A stretch of 64,000 bases of DNA, from NCBI RefSeq assembly GCF_014145395.1, contig NZ_JACHTE010000001.1, positions 248,001-312,000 on the forward strand, written 5' to 3'. The notes beneath the pieces are model-generated. The model was not told where the DNA came from, did no database searches, and worked only from the letters and a program-made list of their open reading frames with translations. The position numbers were made by a program, and so were the translations under genes. Positions within the stretch are counted from its first letter, which is position 1; each line of letters starts with the position of its first letter. The stretch comes from Marilutibacter penaei (GTDB lineage Bacteria; Pseudomonadota; Gammaproteobacteria; Xanthomonadales; Xanthomonadaceae). Positions 28,813-40,886 of the stretch are shown here, piece after piece.

Positions 28813-29829
28813 ATGAAAGCCGTCGGCTACCGCAATTCCCTGCCCATCGATGATCCGGACGCCCTGCTCGACCTCGAGCTGCCGGCGCCCTCGCCCGCCG
28901 GACGTGAACTGCTGGTCGAGGTGAAGGCGATCGCGGTCAATCCAGTCGACACCAAGGTCCGGCGCGGCGTTGCGCCACCCGATGGCGAAGCGAAGGTGCT
29001 GGGCTGGGACGTCGTCGGCACCGTACGCGCAGCGGGTCCCGATGCGCGCCTGTTCAAGCCCGGCGACCGGGTCTGGTACGCCGGCGCGATCGACCGTCCG
29101 GGGGCGAATGCCGAACTGCACGTGGTCGATGAACGCATCGTGGCGCTGGCGCCCCGCACGCTGGGTGATGCGGAGGCGGCGGCATTGCCGCTGACCGCGA
29201 TCACTGCCTGGGAGCTGCTGTTCGACCGCCTCGGCGTGCCGCGCGGTGGCGGCCAGGGCGACACCCTGCTGGTGGTCGGTGCGGCCGGCGGCGTGGGTTC
29301 GATCCTCGTCCAGCTCGCGCGCCGGCTCACGGCGCTGACTGTGGTGGGCACGGCATCGCGCACGGAAACCGCGGAGTGGGTACGGGAACTCGGTGCACAC
29401 CATGTCGTCGATCATGCGAAGCCGCTGGACGCCGAGTTCGAGCGCCACGGCCTGGAGGCACCGCGCTACATCGCCAGCCTGACCCAGACCGGCCAGCATT
29501 TCGAGGCGCTCGCCACGCTGGTGGCGCCGCAGGGCCGCATCGGCCTGATCGACGACCCGGCCACCGACGCGATCGACATCGGCAAGCTCAAGCGCAAGAG
29601 CGTGTCGCTGCACTGGGAGTTCATGTTCACCCGCTCGCTGTTCCAGACCGCCGACATCGCCGCACAGCACGCGCTGCTGGACGAGGTGGCGCGACGGGTC
29701 GACGACGGCACCCTGCGCAGCACCCTGGGCGAGCATTACGGCACCATCAACGCGGCCAACCTGCGGCGCGCGCACGCGCACGTCGAGAGCGGCAAGGCGC
29801 GCGGGAAGATCGTGCTGGAAGGGTTCTGA
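28813..29829 (+). CDS. Zinc-type alcohol dehydrogenase-like / quinone oxidoreductase (MDR)
   Basis: 338 aa. N-terminal catalytic domain with VEVKAIAVNPVDTKVRRG and LGWDVVGTV, then the nucleotide-binding motif VGAAGGVGSILVQLARRL. It lacks the Cys/His zinc ligands of true zinc alcohol dehydrogenases, so it belongs to the NADPH:quinone reductase/ZADH2-like branch. It probably reduces quinones or enones with NADPH. Its stop is 9 bp from that of the convergent dnaE2. Confidence 0.9.
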   Translation: MKAVGYRNSLPIDDPDALLDLELPAPSPAGRELLVEVKAIAVNPVDTKVRRGVAPPDGEAKVLGWDVVGTVRAAGPDARLFKPGDRVWYAGAIDRPGANAELHVVDERIVALAPRTLGDAEAAALPLTAITAWELLFDRLGVPRGGGQGDTLLVVGAAGGVGSILVQLARRLTALTVVGTASRTETAEWVRELGAHHVVDHAKPLDAEFERHGLEAPRYIASLTQTGQHFEALATLVAPQGRIGLIDDPATDAIDIGKLKRKSVSLHWEFMFTRSLFQTADIAAQHALLDEVARRVDDGTLRSTLGEHYGTINAANLRRAHAHVESGKARGKIVLEGF

Positions 29830-29838
29830 TGCGCCGCC

Positions 29839-32800
29839 TCAACGGAAATCGCGCGAGGCCGCCGGCAGTTCGCCGAGCAGGTGACTGAGGTCCTGCAGGT
29901 CGCGCGCGATCAGGTGGCGCACGTCGTCCACCTGCTCCCAGCGACCGCGCACGGCGAGCAGGCGCGCGCCCAGCAAGGCCTTGCGCCGCCGCTGCGCGAC
30001 ATCCGGCCAGACCACCACGTTGACCATGCCGTGCTCGTCCTCGAGGGTGACGAAGATCGTGCCCTTGGCGGTGGCCGGGCGCTGGCGCTGGGTGACCAGG
30101 CCGGCGGCATGCGCGCCGCGCCCGTGCGGCAGCGCATGCAGCTGGCGTGAGTCCTGCACGCGCAAGGGCCGCAGGCGGTCGCGCAGCAGGGCCAGCGGAT
30201 GCGCGCCGAGGGTCAGGCCGAGGCTGCGGTAGTCCGACAGCAGGTCCTCGCCGACGCCGGGCGCGGGCAGGTGCACGGCGTCTTCGTCCGGACTGCCCGG
30301 CAGCAGCGGGCGCCTCCGTTCGATGCCGGCGACCTGCCAGCGCGCGTCGTGGCGGTGGCCGGCCAGCGAGGCCAGCGCGCCCGCTTCGACCAGCGCGTGG
30401 CGGGCCTTCGCGTCCAGGCCCGCGCGCAGGCAGAGGTCGCGGACGTCCTTGAACGGCGCCGCGCGACGCGCTTCGACCACCGCCCGCCCCATCGCTTCGG
30501 GCAAGCCCTCCACCTGGCGCAGGCCCAGGCGCAGCGCCGGCTGGCCGCCGTCGTCCACGCCGCTGCGCGGGCGCCCGCCTTCCAGCGTGTTGTCCCAGTC
30601 GCTGTGGACCACGTCGACTGGCCGCACCTCCACGCCGACGCGCCCCCCATGCCCGCGCCGTGCGTCCTGCACGATCTGGCTGGCCGCATAGAAGCCCATC
30701 GGCTGGGCGTTGAGCAGGGCACAGGCGAAGGCGGCCGGCTCGTGGCGCTTCAACCAGGCGCTGGCATAGACCAGCTTGGCGAACGAGGCCGCGTGGCTCT
30801 GCGGGAAACCATAGGAACCGAAGCCCTTGATCTGCTCGAAGATCTGGTCGATGAAGGCGGAGGCATAGCCCTTGCCCTCCATCAGCCCACGGATCTTCTG
30901 GCGGTGCGGCTCCATGTCGCCACCGCGCTTCCAGGCCGCCATCGAGCGGCGCAGGCCGTCGGCCTGGTCGGCGTCGTAACCGGCGTGCATCACCAGTTCC
31001 ATGACCTGTTCCTGGAACAGCGGGATGCCCAGGGTGCTGCCGAGGATCTGCTTCACCCCTTCGGAGGGATAGTCCACCGCTTCCCGGCCCATGCGCCGGC
31101 GCAGGTAGGGGTGCACCATGCCGCCCTGGATCGGCCCGGGACGCACGATGGCGACCTGCACCACGAGGTCGTGGAAGGTCCGCGGACGCAGGCGCGGCAG
31201 CATGCTCATCTGCGCGCGCGACTCGACCTGGAACACGCCGACGGTATCGGCGGCCTGCAGCATCGCGTAGGTGGTCGGGTCGCCTGGCGGGATGCGCGCG
31301 ATGTCGAAGTCGAAGCCCCGGTGCCGTCCGACCAGGTCGGCGGCCTTGCGGATGCAGGTCAGCATGCCCAGCGCCAGGCAGTCGACCTTGAGCATGCCCA
31401 TGGTCTCCAGGTCGTCCTTGTCCCACTGGATGATGGTGCGGTCGGGCATGGCCGCGTTCTCCACCGGCACCACCGTCGACAGCGACGCATCGGCGATCAC
31501 GAAGCCGCCGACGTGCTGCGAGAGATGCCGCGGCTTGCCTTCCAGCATCCCGGCCAGGGCCAGCACCCGGGCCACCAGCGGGTTGTCCGGGTCGAAGCCG
31601 GCATCGGCCAGCCGCTCGCGCATCGGCGTGCCGCCATTGCCCCAGCCGAAACAGCCGGCCAGCAGCGCGATCTGGTCCGGCGGCAGGCCGAACACGCGGG
31701 CGACGTCGCGCACTGCGCTCTTGCCGCGGTAGCGGATCACGGTGGCCGCGAGCGCCGCGCGGGTGCGCCCGTACTTGCCATAGACGTACTGGATCACTTC
31801 CTCGCGGCGCTCGTGCTCGAAGTCCACGTCGATGTCCGGCGGCTCGTCGCGCGCGCGTGACAGGAAGCGGGCGATCAGCAGGCGGGTCTCGGCGGGGTCG
31901 ACCGCGGTGATGCCCAGCGCGAAGCACACCGCCGAGTTCGCCGAGGAACCGCGCCCCTGGCAGAGGATGCCGCGCGAGTCGGCGAAGCGGACGATGTCAT
32001 CGACGGTGAGGAAGAAAGCTTCGTAGCCCAGCTCGGCGATCAGGGCCAGTTCCTGCTCGATCTGCGCGGCCACCGCCGGGGGCGTGCCGCCGGGCCAGCG
32101 CCGGCGCATGCCCGCCTCGGTCAGCGCCCGCAGCCAGGAGGCCGGGGTATGGCCGTCGGGCACCAGTTCGGCGGGGTAGTCGTAGCGGACATCGCGCCTG
32201 AGCTCGAAGGTGCAGCGCCGCGCCAGCGCGGCAGCGGCTTCCAGCAGCGGCGCGGTATGGATGTTGGCGAGTGCCCGGCGCGTGCGCAGGTGGCGTTCGC
32301 CGTTGCGGAACAGGCGCGCGCCGCATTCCGCCAGCGGCAGGTTGTGGCGGATCGCGGTCATGGTGTCCTGAAGCACGCGGCGGCGGCGCACGTCCATGTG
32401 CGCGTCGCCGCTGGCCAGCACCGGCAGGTCCAGCGCATCGGCCAGCTCGAGGAGCTGGCGCAGGCGTTCGGCGTCGTCGCGGTCGCGGTGCAGTTCCACC
32501 GCGAGGTGCGCGCGCGCGCCGAACACGCCACGCAGCCAGCGCCCCTGTCCAGCCTCGGGCCGGGCACCGGGGATCCACAGCGCAAACAGGCCGCGTCCGC
32601 CTTCCGTGACGACCCGTTCCATGTCCGCGCGCGACAGGCGGTAGCGGCCCTTGCCCGCGGCGCGGCGCGCGACCGTGACCAGCTCGCACAGGCGGACGTA
32701 ACCGTCGCGGTCCTCCACCAGCAGCACGCACTTCAGGCCGCAGGCCAGGGTGAACTCGCTGCCGACCACCAGCTTCACCCCGCTGGCACGGGCGGCCTCC

Positions 32801-33084
32801 CAGGCGCGGACGATGCCGGCCAGCGAGCACTCGTCGGTGATCGCCAGCGCCTCGTAACCGCAATGCCGCGCGCGCTCGAACAGGGCCTCGGCGTCGGCCG
32901 CGCCACGCAGGAAGGAAAAGTCGGACAGACAGTGCAGCTCGGCATAGGCCGGCAGGTCATCGTCGCGCAGCGCGTCCTCGTTGGCCGCACGGGCGGCCAG
33001 GCGCCGGGCGACCTCCCAGGCCCGCGGCGGCCGGCCACCGGGGGTTTCGCGATCGACGCCACCGACGGCCTCGTCCCAGCTCAT
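29839..33084 (-). CDS. dnaE2: Error-prone DNA polymerase III alpha subunit DnaE2 (ImuC)
   Basis: 1081-aa polymerase responsible for damage-induced mutagenesis together with ImuA and ImuB. The N-terminal PHP domain starts [20 protein letters not shown], the catalytic core has [16 protein letters not shown] with its metal-binding Asp residues, then [20 protein letters not shown], and a C-terminal OB-fold ([19 protein letters not shown]). No replicative-type clamp-binding tail is evident. ATG 33084 overlaps the imuB stop as ATGA; an in-frame upstream extension inside imuB is discarded. Last gene of the lexA-imuA-imuB-dnaE2 cassette, presumably LexA-controlled. Confidence 0.97.
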   Translation of the reverse strand: MSWDEAVGGVDRETPGGRPPRAWEVARRLAARAANEDALRDDDLPAYAELHCLSDFSFLRGAADAEALFERARHCGYEALAITDECSLAGIVRAWEAARASGVKLVVGSEFTLACGLKCVLLVEDRDGYVRLCELVTVARRAAGKGRYRLSRADMERVVTEGGRGLFALWIPGARPEAGQGRWLRGVFGARAHLAVELHRDRDDAERLRQLLELADALDLPVLASGDAHMDVRRRRVLQDTMTAIRHNLPLAECGARLFRNGERHLRTRRALANIHTAPLLEAAAALARRCTFELRRDVRYDYPAELVPDGHTPASWLRALTEAGMRRRWPGGTPPAVAAQIEQELALIAELGYEAFFLTVDDIVRFADSRGILCQGRGSSANSAVCFALGITAVDPAETRLLIARFLSRARDEPPDIDVDFEHERREEVIQYVYGKYGRTRAALAATVIRYRGKSAVRDVARVFGLPPDQIALLAGCFGWGNGGTPMRERLADAGFDPDNPLVARVLALAGMLEGKPRHLSQHVGGFVIADASLSTVVPVENAAMPDRTIIQWDKDDLETMGMLKVDCLALGMLTCIRKAADLVGRHRGFDFDIARIPPGDPTTYAMLQAADTVGVFQVESRAQMSMLPRLRPRTFHDLVVQVAIVRPGPIQGGMVHPYLRRRMGREAVDYPSEGVKQILGSTLGIPLFQEQVMELVMHAGYDADQADGLRRSMAAWKRGGDMEPHRQKIRGLMEGKGYASAFIDQIFEQIKGFGSYGFPQSHAASFAKLVYASAWLKRHEPAAFACALLNAQPMGFYAASQIVQDARRGHGGRVGVEVRPVDVVHSDWDNTLEGGRPRSGVDDGGQPALRLGLRQVEGLPEAMGRAVVEARRAAPFKDVRDLCLRAGLDAKARHALVEAGALASLAGHRHDARWQVAGIERRRPLLPGSPDEDAVHLPAPGVGEDLLSDYRSLGLTLGAHPLALLRDRLRPLRVQDSRQLHALPHGRGAHAAGLVTQRQRPATAKGTIFVTLEDEHGMVNVVVWPDVAQRRRKALLGARLLAVRGRWEQVDDVRHLIARDLQDLSHLLGELPAASRDFR

Positions 33085-34499
33085 GCAAACCACCCGTGCA
33101 GCATCCAGCCCTCGCGCTCGCCCGGCGGCGCGAACGCCCAGGCGCGCTGGCCCGCCACGGTCTCCAGCAGGTAGTAGTCGCGGCGTGCGTCGGCGCCGTC
33201 CCACCAGCCACTTTCAAGCCGCTCGGGACCGGCCAGCAGGCGCGGCCGTGGATCGCGCAGGGGGATCGGCCGCGGCAGCAGCCACATCGGCCGTGGCGGG
33301 CGCGCGGGGGCGCCGTCGACTGCCGTGGCATCGCCCTCCATGCGGCGCCAGGCGCGTTCGGGGCGCGGGTCGTCGGCCGGCGCTACCCGGTACACCGCCT
33401 CGTCGCCGAGACGCGCGCGCAGGCGCTCGCGCAGTTGCGGCCACGGCAAGCGTTGCTGGTCGCGGCCGTCGAACAGGTCGCGGCTGGCCGGCACGAAGGG
33501 CGGCAGTTCGCGCGCCAGCAGGCGCAGGGCGACCACCGGCCGGTCGATGGCGACGCGCTCCAGCCGGTTGCGGGTCAGCTCGAACAGCAGGGCCGGCTCA
33601 CGCTCCGGCGACAGCAGGCCGACCTCGACATCGCGATGCCCGCGTTCGTGCTCCAGCCGCAGCACGAAACGCTGCACCCCGCCGTCGCGCACCGACAGGT
33701 AGGTGCACAGGTCGCCCAGCAGCCGGCGCAGGGGGAACAGCAGGGCGACATGCGACTCGACCTCGTGGCCCAGTTCCACCCGGGCATCGAAGTGGTCCGG
33801 CGGCGCGTGCCAGTCCAGCGGATCGTCGGCCTGGCCGTACAGCCGGTCGAGGTGCTCCAGCAGGGGCAGGCCGAAGCGCCGGCGCAGCGCATCGCGCGGC
33901 AGCGCGCGCACGCCGCGCAGGTCGCGGATGCCCATCCGGTGCAGGCGCATGCCGCTGTCCCCGGGCAGGCACGCGCGACGCACCGGGACGCGGTCGAGCA
34001 CCGTGGCCATCGCCGCCGGCTGGTCCACCGCCAGGCCGTCGCGCAGGCCGGCGAACACATGCGCGGCGCGTGGGGTCGGTGCCAGCGCGATGCGGTGCTG
34101 GAAGCCCAGCGCGTCCAGCTCGGCGCGCAGCCGGGCTTCGATCCGTGGCCACGGCCCCAGCAGGCGGAAGCTGGCGCGCACCTCGAGCACCAGGCAGCCC
34201 GGCCACTGCGCACTGACCAGCGAGCTGTAACGGTAGGCCCAGGCGGCAAGGAAACGCTGCCAGCGCAGCGCGTCGCGCGGGTCATCCTCGGCGAGGGCGA
34301 GCCCGGGCAGCAGGGCATGGGCCGCGACCAGGCGCATGCCGGGCCGCAGCCCCGCCCCGGCCGCGGCCGCATTCACCGCCGACAGGCTGCGCAACTGGGC
34401 CGGCCCGCCGACCAGCGCCAGCGGCGCGCCGGGATCCGGGCAACGGCGGAGGACGGCGTCCAGCGCCAGCTGCGGCAGCAGTACACAGGCCCACAACAT
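33081..34499 (-). CDS. imuB: ImuB, Y-family polymerase-like protein without catalytic residues
   Basis: 472 aa, related to UmuC/DinB but inactive. The first catalytic Asp of Y-family polymerases (as in HIDMDCF) is replaced by [11 protein letters not shown], and the second acidic motif (S-x-D-E) by [11 protein letters not shown]. It therefore acts as a scaffold linking ImuA, DnaE2 and the sliding clamp, as known for the family. Helix-hairpin-helix region around [22 protein letters not shown]. It follows imuA by 9 bp and is coupled to dnaE2 by ATGA. Confidence 0.95.
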   Translation of the reverse strand: MLWACVLLPQLALDAVLRRCPDPGAPLALVGGPAQLRSLSAVNAAAAGAGLRPGMRLVAAHALLPGLALAEDDPRDALRWQRFLAAWAYRYSSLVSAQWPGCLVLEVRASFRLLGPWPRIEARLRAELDALGFQHRIALAPTPRAAHVFAGLRDGLAVDQPAAMATVLDRVPVRRACLPGDSGMRLHRMGIRDLRGVRALPRDALRRRFGLPLLEHLDRLYGQADDPLDWHAPPDHFDARVELGHEVESHVALLFPLRRLLGDLCTYLSVRDGGVQRFVLRLEHERGHRDVEVGLLSPEREPALLFELTRNRLERVAIDRPVVALRLLARELPPFVPASRDLFDGRDQQRLPWPQLRERLRARLGDEAVYRVAPADDPRPERAWRRMEGDATAVDGAPARPPRPMWLLPRPIPLRDPRPRLLAGPERLESGWWDGADARRDYYLLETVAGQRAWAFAPPGEREGWMLHGWFA

Positions 34500-34508
34500 G
34501 CGCGCGCC

Positions 34509-35132
34509 TCAACATGCCCCGAGCCGGAACGCGCGCGCCGGCGCCGGTCCGCCGCGGCACTTGCGCACCTGCCAGGCGATGCCCGCGTCGCCGCGCACCG
34601 CCTCCAGCCGCAAGGCGGCCGGCGAAGGGTTGCCGGCATGGCGATGGTCGCGGAAGGCGAAGGCGAACGTCGCCCCGCTGTCGGCAGCCACCTGCAGGCG
34701 CCGCAGGGCCTGCGGGGTGGCCCGTTCCGGCCAGCCCAGCACCGCGGCGCAGGCACCGCTGCGCAGGCATTGCTCGAAGGCCCACAGCGCATCGGCCGGC
34801 CCGGCCTCGACGACCTGCAGCCCGGCCAGGTCAACGCCCGCCGCCTGCCAGGCCGGTGCATAGGGCAGGTAGGGCGGCGCGACCAGCGCCACCGTGCCAC
34901 CGGCCGCGGTGAGCCGCGAAAGCGTCGGCACCAGCAGGGCCAGCTCGCCCACGCCATCGGCCGGCAGCAGCAGTTCGGTCAACGCAGCGCGCGGCCAGCC
35001 GCCCTGCGGCAGCAGGGCATCCAGCGCCGCGTGCCCGGTCGGTTCGCCATCGGCACCGCCCGCGGCCAGGCGTCCGGCGTGCCACAGCGTGCGCGCGGCC
35101 AGCATATCCTCGAGGGCCACCACCGCCGCCAT
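34509..35132 (-). CDS. imuA: ImuA, translesion synthesis accessory protein
   Basis: 207 aa, distant RecA/SulA-like protein of the mutagenesis cassette. GHAALDALLPQGGWPRAALTELL near the N terminus is the typical ImuA start of the RecA-like core, and LGWPERATPQALRRLQVAAD marks the second half; a Walker A motif is not intact. It assists ImuB and DnaE2 in lesion bypass. Start ATG 35130-35132 comes one base after the lexA stop (TGA-g-ATG), so translation is probably coupled. Confidence 0.93.
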   Translation of the reverse strand: MAAVVALEDMLAARTLWHAGRLAAGGADGEPTGHAALDALLPQGGWPRAALTELLLPADGVGELALLVPTLSRLTAAGGTVALVAPPYLPYAPAWQAAGVDLAGLQVVEAGPADALWAFEQCLRSGACAAVLGWPERATPQALRRLQVAADSGATFAFAFRDHRHAGNPSPAALRLEAVRGDAGIAWQVRKCRGGPAPARAFRLGAC

Positions 35133-35133
35133 C

Positions 35134-35742
35134 TCAGCCCCGCCGCACCAGGCCGCAGAACAGGCCTTCGATGGCGAAGTCCTGGCCGGCCCGTACCTCG
35201 ATCGGCGCATGCGCCGGGTTGCGCGGCAGCAGGCGGATGCGCCGCGCGCCGCGCTGCAGCCGCTTGATCGTCAGCTCGCCGTCCACCCGCGCCACCACGG
35301 TCTGGCCGTCGCGCGCCTCCGGCGTGCGGTGCACGCCGACCAGGTCGCCGTCGAGGATGCCGTCGTCGACCATCGAATCGCCCTCCACCTGCAGCAGGTA
35401 GTTGGGGCGCAGCGAGAACATCCGCGGGTCGAGCCACAGCTGCCGGTCCAGGCCGATGTCGGCGCCGACCGGCGGGCCGGCCGCGACCCGCCCCAGCACC
35501 GCCAGCGGCAGCAGCCCTGCCGCGCCCCCCGGCAGGCGCAGGCCGCGCATGCGTCCGCGCACCTGCTCCAGCAGGCCATCCGCCACCAGCGCCTGCACGT
35601 GCTTCCGTGCGGCATTGCGCGAGGCGAAGCCGAAGGCGGCGGCCACCTCGGCCAGGCTCGGCGAGCGCCCTGCCATCAGCTCGCCACGCAGGAAGGCCAG
35701 CACGGCGGCCCGCTGCGGCGGAAGGGAGTCGTCGTCATTCAT
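35134..35742 (-). CDS. lexA: LexA repressor of the mutagenesis cassette (LexA2 type)
   Basis: 202-aa SOS repressor. N-terminal winged helix (SPSLAEVAAAFGFASRNAARKHVQAL), cleavage site Ala88-Gly89 in RVAAGPPVG, catalytic Ser123 in EGDSMVDDG and Lys160 in ELTIKRL. All self-cleavage residues are present. Being first in the imuA-imuB-dnaE2 operon marks it as the cassette's own repressor; relatives usually carry a second lexA beside recA, not visible here. Start: ATG 35740-35742 begins one base past the operator; ATG 35749-35751 would lie inside it. Confidence 0.96.
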   Translation of the reverse strand: MNDDDSLPPQRAAVLAFLRGELMAGRSPSLAEVAAAFGFASRNAARKHVQALVADGLLEQVRGRMRGLRLPGGAAGLLPLAVLGRVAAGPPVGADIGLDRQLWLDPRMFSLRPNYLLQVEGDSMVDDGILDGDLVGVHRTPEARDGQTVVARVDGELTIKRLQRGARRIRLLPRNPAHAPIEVRAGQDFAIEGLFCGLVRRG

Positions 35743-35760
35743 GGTGTACATTTGTACACC
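35743..35760. promoter_or_regulatory. LexA2 operator of the lexA-imu operon
   Basis: Perfect palindrome GGTGTACATTTGTACACC. The core GTAC-N4-GTAC is the operator known for LexA2 of Pseudomonas putida and the second LexA of xanthomonads, so autoregulation of the cassette is expected. It abuts the lexA start codon at 35742. Confidence 0.88.
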
Positions 35761-35765
35761 TTCGC

Positions 35766-35782
35766 GTCTCGCAAGGCGAGAC
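35766..35782. promoter_or_regulatory. Second palindrome upstream of lexA
   Basis: GTCTCGC-AAG-GCGAGAC, a perfect 7-bp inverted repeat five bases from the LexA operator. It is unrelated to the GTAC operator. It may be a binding site for another regulator or a hairpin in the leader; function unknown. Confidence 0.4.
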
Positions 35783-35847
35783 CGTCCGTCACGCCATCCG
35801 CACGCCGCCGTCATCCCGGGGGCGCACACTGGAGCCTCCCGCCCGGT

Positions 35848-36249
35848 ATGCCCGCCATGGCCATCCGCCGTTCGACCGCGCGCAGCGCGCGGCTGCTCAC
35901 CGACACCGGCCTCGCCTCCGGCGAGGTCATCGCCCGGCGGCTGGCCGGCTTCGCCACCCCCGGCGCGTCCGGCTCCGCGCGCCAGCAGCGCGAGGCCACC
36001 CGCATGGTCACCGAGAAGGTCCAGGCGGGCATCGAGGGCGCCAGTGCGGCCGGCCTGGCCCTCACCTTCCTGCCCATGCGGGCTTGGGCCGCCTTCGCCG
36101 ACCCCCGGGCGCTGACGCCGGCCGGCTATGCCACCGCCTGCGGCCGCGTCGCCTCGTTGTGGATGGAGGTCGGCCAGACCGCCCTCACCCCGGCCCGCCA
36201 CAAGGCGGTCGCCAACCGGCGGCGGCTCGCGCGTCAACGGACCCGCTGA
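35848..36249 (+). CDS. Hypothetical protein, possibly phasin-like
   Basis: 133 aa, Ala/Arg-rich with helical amphipathic stretches (RQQREATRMVTEKVQAGIEGASAAGLAL, ATACGRVASLWMEVGQTAL). Composition and helix pattern recall phasins or polyhydroxyalkanoate granule-associated proteins, but no diagnostic motif is seen. ATG 35848 or 35857 (MAIRRSTARS) are both possible starts, and GGAG is 13 bp or more upstream. It is divergent from lexA. Confidence 0.6.
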   Translation: MPAMAIRRSTARSARLLTDTGLASGEVIARRLAGFATPGASGSARQQREATRMVTEKVQAGIEGASAAGLALTFLPMRAWAAFADPRALTPAGYATACGRVASLWMEVGQTALTPARHKAVANRRRLARQRTR

Positions 36250-36331
36250 TACGCAACACGCACGGCCATCGACCGTCCGCATCGTCCCCGGCATATCGAG
36301 CAATGCCGTCGATGATCGACGCGACATGGCG

Positions 36332-36358
36332 TTGACGGTCCTGAATCTCCGCTATGCA
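36332..36358 (+). promoter_or_regulatory. Candidate promoter for katE
   Basis: TTGACG (36332-36337) and TATGCA (36353-36358) with a 15-bp spacer, which is shorter than ideal. It lies about 78 bp upstream of the catalase ATG. Prediction by eye only. Confidence 0.3.
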
Positions 36359-36435
36359 GGGGTGCACTCCCTGCTCGCGGCCTTCACGAAAGCGCCGCAA
36401 GACTGGGTTCCTGCCCTCGCCCCGCAGGAGACCCC

Positions 36436-38565
<2,130 letters not shown>

Positions 38566-38606
38566 GCGCGACGCCGGCGCGCTGAGCGGACCTAGCGGAA
38601 CTGGAA

Positions 38607-39161
38607 CTAAGGGAGCGGTCGCCGCGCATGGAAGCGCCGGTGCCGCCCCCACAGGCCCCAGGCAAAGGCGGTCGCGTAGCCCAGCAGCAGGCCACCGACC
38701 GCCCACAGCCCACCGCCCTGCACGAACAGTTGCCAGCCCCCCGCCTCCACGGCCGTGCCCGACGCGCGCTGCCAGGCCCACCACATGCCGAGCGCGATAC
38801 GCAGCACCACGAGGGCGGTCAAGGCGAGCACCAGCCATCGGTTCGGCGTGTAGTACAGGTGCCGGTCACCGCGTTCGAACCGGGCCAGCCACAGCCCGAT
38901 GATCCCCACGCCGACCCCCGCGACCAGCCCGATGCCGGCATCACGCAGCGCCTCCGCGCTCCAGAACGTGCCCAGCCACGCCGCCAGCAGGAAGAGCGGC
39001 ACCGAGCCCAGCAGCGCCCACGCATTGAGCGCCACCAGCCAGCCCATCGTCCGTCGCCGCGCACGTCCCGCGCGATAGCGCTGCCACAGGGACAGGGGCA
39101 GCAACAGCAGGAACAGCACCGCAAACAGCAGCACCAGCAGCGGGATCAACAGCAGCGGCAT
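38607..39161 (-). CDS. Multi-spanning membrane protein of unknown function
   Basis: 184 aa, five predicted helices: LLLIPLLVLLFAVLFLLLLPL, LVALNAWALLGSVPLFLLAAWLG, AGIGLVAGVGVGIIGLWLARF, WLVLALTALVVLRIALGMWW, LWAVGGLLLGYATAFAWGLW. No family recognised. ATG 39161 (MPLLLIP) is chosen over an upstream in-frame start. Convergent with katE, 41 bp apart, and 43 bp downstream of the YciI-like gene on the same strand. Confidence 0.78.
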   Translation of the reverse strand: MPLLLIPLLVLLFAVLFLLLLPLSLWQRYRAGRARRRTMGWLVALNAWALLGSVPLFLLAAWLGTFWSAEALRDAGIGLVAGVGVGIIGLWLARFERGDRHLYYTPNRWLVLALTALVVLRIALGMWWAWQRASGTAVEAGGWQLFVQGGGLWAVGGLLLGYATAFAWGLWGRHRRFHARRPLP

Positions 39162-39204
39162 GCGGTCTCCCGGCGCCGGACGCGCCACTGGCTGCGCGGG
39201 CGCA

Positions 39205-39693
39205 TCAGATGCCCTTGCGTGCGAGCTTGCCGTGCAGCTCGTTGACCGTCATCAGCGCCGCGGAACCGTAGTACGTGTGGTACTCGGCCACCATTTCGCC
39301 TTCGATGATCACCGGGTCGGTGGCGACCGCGGCCTTCGCGGCCTCGATGCCGTCCACCGCCAGGACGAACAGGCCCCGCCAGCCGTCGACACCGTCCAGC
39401 GGGCCGGCCAGCACCAGGGTGCCCGCCTCGGCCAGCCGCTGCATGTTGGCGAAGTGGCCACGGAACATCGCGTCGCGCTTCCCGCCTTCCGGCACGGGCG
39501 TCCCACTGCTCTTCAGGATCACGAGTACGTAGGAGCGCATGCCGTACTCATCGGCACCCAGCTTTTCCGCCAATGCGGCGTCATAGCCGGGCGGCGGCGC
39601 AGCATCGACTGACGCATCCGGCGCCTGCGCCCAGGCACCGCTCGCGGCGCAGGCCAGGCCGGCCGCCACCCCCATGCTCCACCATCGTTTCAT
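39205..39693 (-). CDS. Exported YciI-fold protein
   Basis: 162 aa. Signal peptide WSMGVAAGLACAASGAWAQA, then a Pro/Ala linker, then a YciI-like domain: RSYVLVILKSSGTPVPE, RGHFANMQRLAEAGTLVLAGPL, AAVATDPVIIEGEMVAEYHTYYGSA. The His in GHFANM and the Asp in TDPVI are the usual conserved pair. YciI-type proteins are normally cytoplasmic, so the signal peptide is notable. Function unknown. Confidence 0.85.
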   Translation of the reverse strand: MKRWWSMGVAAGLACAASGAWAQAPDASVDAAPPPGYDAALAEKLGADEYGMRSYVLVILKSSGTPVPEGGKRDAMFRGHFANMQRLAEAGTLVLAGPLDGVDGWRGLFVLAVDGIEAAKAAVATDPVIIEGEMVAEYHTYYGSAALMTVNELHGKLARKGI

Positions 39694-39836
39694 CGTCGCA
39701 GGCTCCGCTCGGATCACGGTCCCATCCTACCCGGCGCGAGACGCAGATCACGCGCGGATCCCGGTCGAACGGGCGGTTTGGGCTAGCATGGCGCAGCGGG
39801 CCCCCGCCCGCCCCCGATACGCGCAAGGAGAGCCCC

Positions 39837-40295
39837 ATGACGAAGTCCCCCTTCCTCGTTCCCGTCGCCTGCCTGTCCCTCGCGGTGTCCGTCGCACCGG
39901 CGCAGGAGATGGCCATCCGTTCCGGCGAAGTCACCGCCATCGTCCCGATCGAGGCGGAAGGACAACCGGCACCCCGTTCCAGCAGCAACTCCGCGACCAG
40001 CAGTGCGCTGGGCCGGGCCCTGGGCCGGGTGGCCGGCCGGACAGCGGCACGCGTTGCCGGCGACTATTCGTACGACGCCTACGACGTGGCGAGCAGCGCC
40101 ACCCGCGATGCCACCGACAATGCCGCGCAGGCCGCCGCCACGCCCGCGCCGGGAACGGCCTACATGGTGATGATCCGCTTCGAGGACGGCAGCGAGTCCG
40201 CGATCCAGACCGACGACGCCAGCGGCCTCGCGGTCGGCGGACGCGTCAAGGTGCTCGGCAGCGGCAGTTCGGCCCGCCTCGTTCCCGGCGGCTGA
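39837..40295 (+). CDS. Exported protein with SlyB-like C-terminal strand motif
   Basis: 152 aa. Signal peptide (PFLVPVACLSLAVSVAPAQ). The middle is Ala/Arg-rich and low-complexity (GRALGRVAGRTAARVAGDYSYDAYDVASSATRDA). The end (YMVMIRFEDGSESAIQTDDASGLAVGGRVKVLGSGSSARLVPGG) resembles the C-terminal beta portion of SlyB/Pcp-type envelope proteins, but the usual glycine zipper is poorly preserved. AAGGAG lies 6 bp before the ATG. Assignment is tentative. Confidence 0.72.
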   Translation: MTKSPFLVPVACLSLAVSVAPAQEMAIRSGEVTAIVPIEAEGQPAPRSSSNSATSSALGRALGRVAGRTAARVAGDYSYDAYDVASSATRDATDNAAQAAATPAPGTAYMVMIRFEDGSESAIQTDDASGLAVGGRVKVLGSGSSARLVPGG

Positions 40296-40310
40296 GCGGC
40301 CGGCGTTGCG

Positions 40311-40886
40311 TCAGGGCTGCGGGCCGGCGGGCAGTTCCGCTGGCTGCAGCCAGTCGCCGTAGCGATCGACGATTTCAATCATGCGCGGCTGGAAACCGGC
40401 ATCGCCACGCTGCACGGTGCGCGCCAACTCCACGCGGTCGGTGAAGAAGGCCTCGAACCCGCCCGGTGACAGCCATGCGAGCATCCGCACCGGCTGGCCA
40501 TCGGCCGCGCCCTGGGCATGTGGCGTGCCTCGCGGCACGTGGACGAACGAACCCGGCGGCATGCGGTGGACGGTACCGGCCAGGTTGATCTCCAGCGTGC
40601 CTTCGAGGACGTAGAAACTTTCGTCCATGGAAGGGTGCATATGCGGTGGCGTGCGATAGCCCGGCATCTCCTTCAGTTCGACCACCGAGAAGTCACCGCC
40701 CGTCCGTGATCCGGGTACGAGCACGCGCAGCTCGCCGGCGTCGTAGGCCTGCATCGGCGCGTCAGCCGGAGTAATCGCGAGGGGCAGGGGTGCCGTCGCT
40801 GGCACGGATGCCGGCTCCGCGGCCCAGGCCGCCGTGAACGCAATGAGCGCGACAACTGAGATGCCAGAACACAGGGACACGCGCAT
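40311..40886 (-). CDS. Exported cupin-domain protein
   Basis: 191 aa with a signal peptide (SGISVVALIAFTAAWAA). Cupin motif 1 in PPHMHPSMDESFYVLEGTLEI supplies two His and a Glu as metal ligands; motif 2 is PPGSFVHVPRGTPHAQG with the third His. A small-molecule enzyme or binding protein of the periplasm; substrate unknown. AGGAG lies 7 bp before the ATG. Convergent with the SlyB-like gene. Confidence 0.9.
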   Translation of the reverse strand: MRVSLCSGISVVALIAFTAAWAAEPASVPATAPLPLAITPADAPMQAYDAGELRVLVPGSRTGGDFSVVELKEMPGYRTPPHMHPSMDESFYVLEGTLEINLAGTVHRMPPGSFVHVPRGTPHAQGAADGQPVRMLAWLSPGGFEAFFTDRVELARTVQRGDAGFQPRMIEIVDRYGDWLQPAELPAGPQP

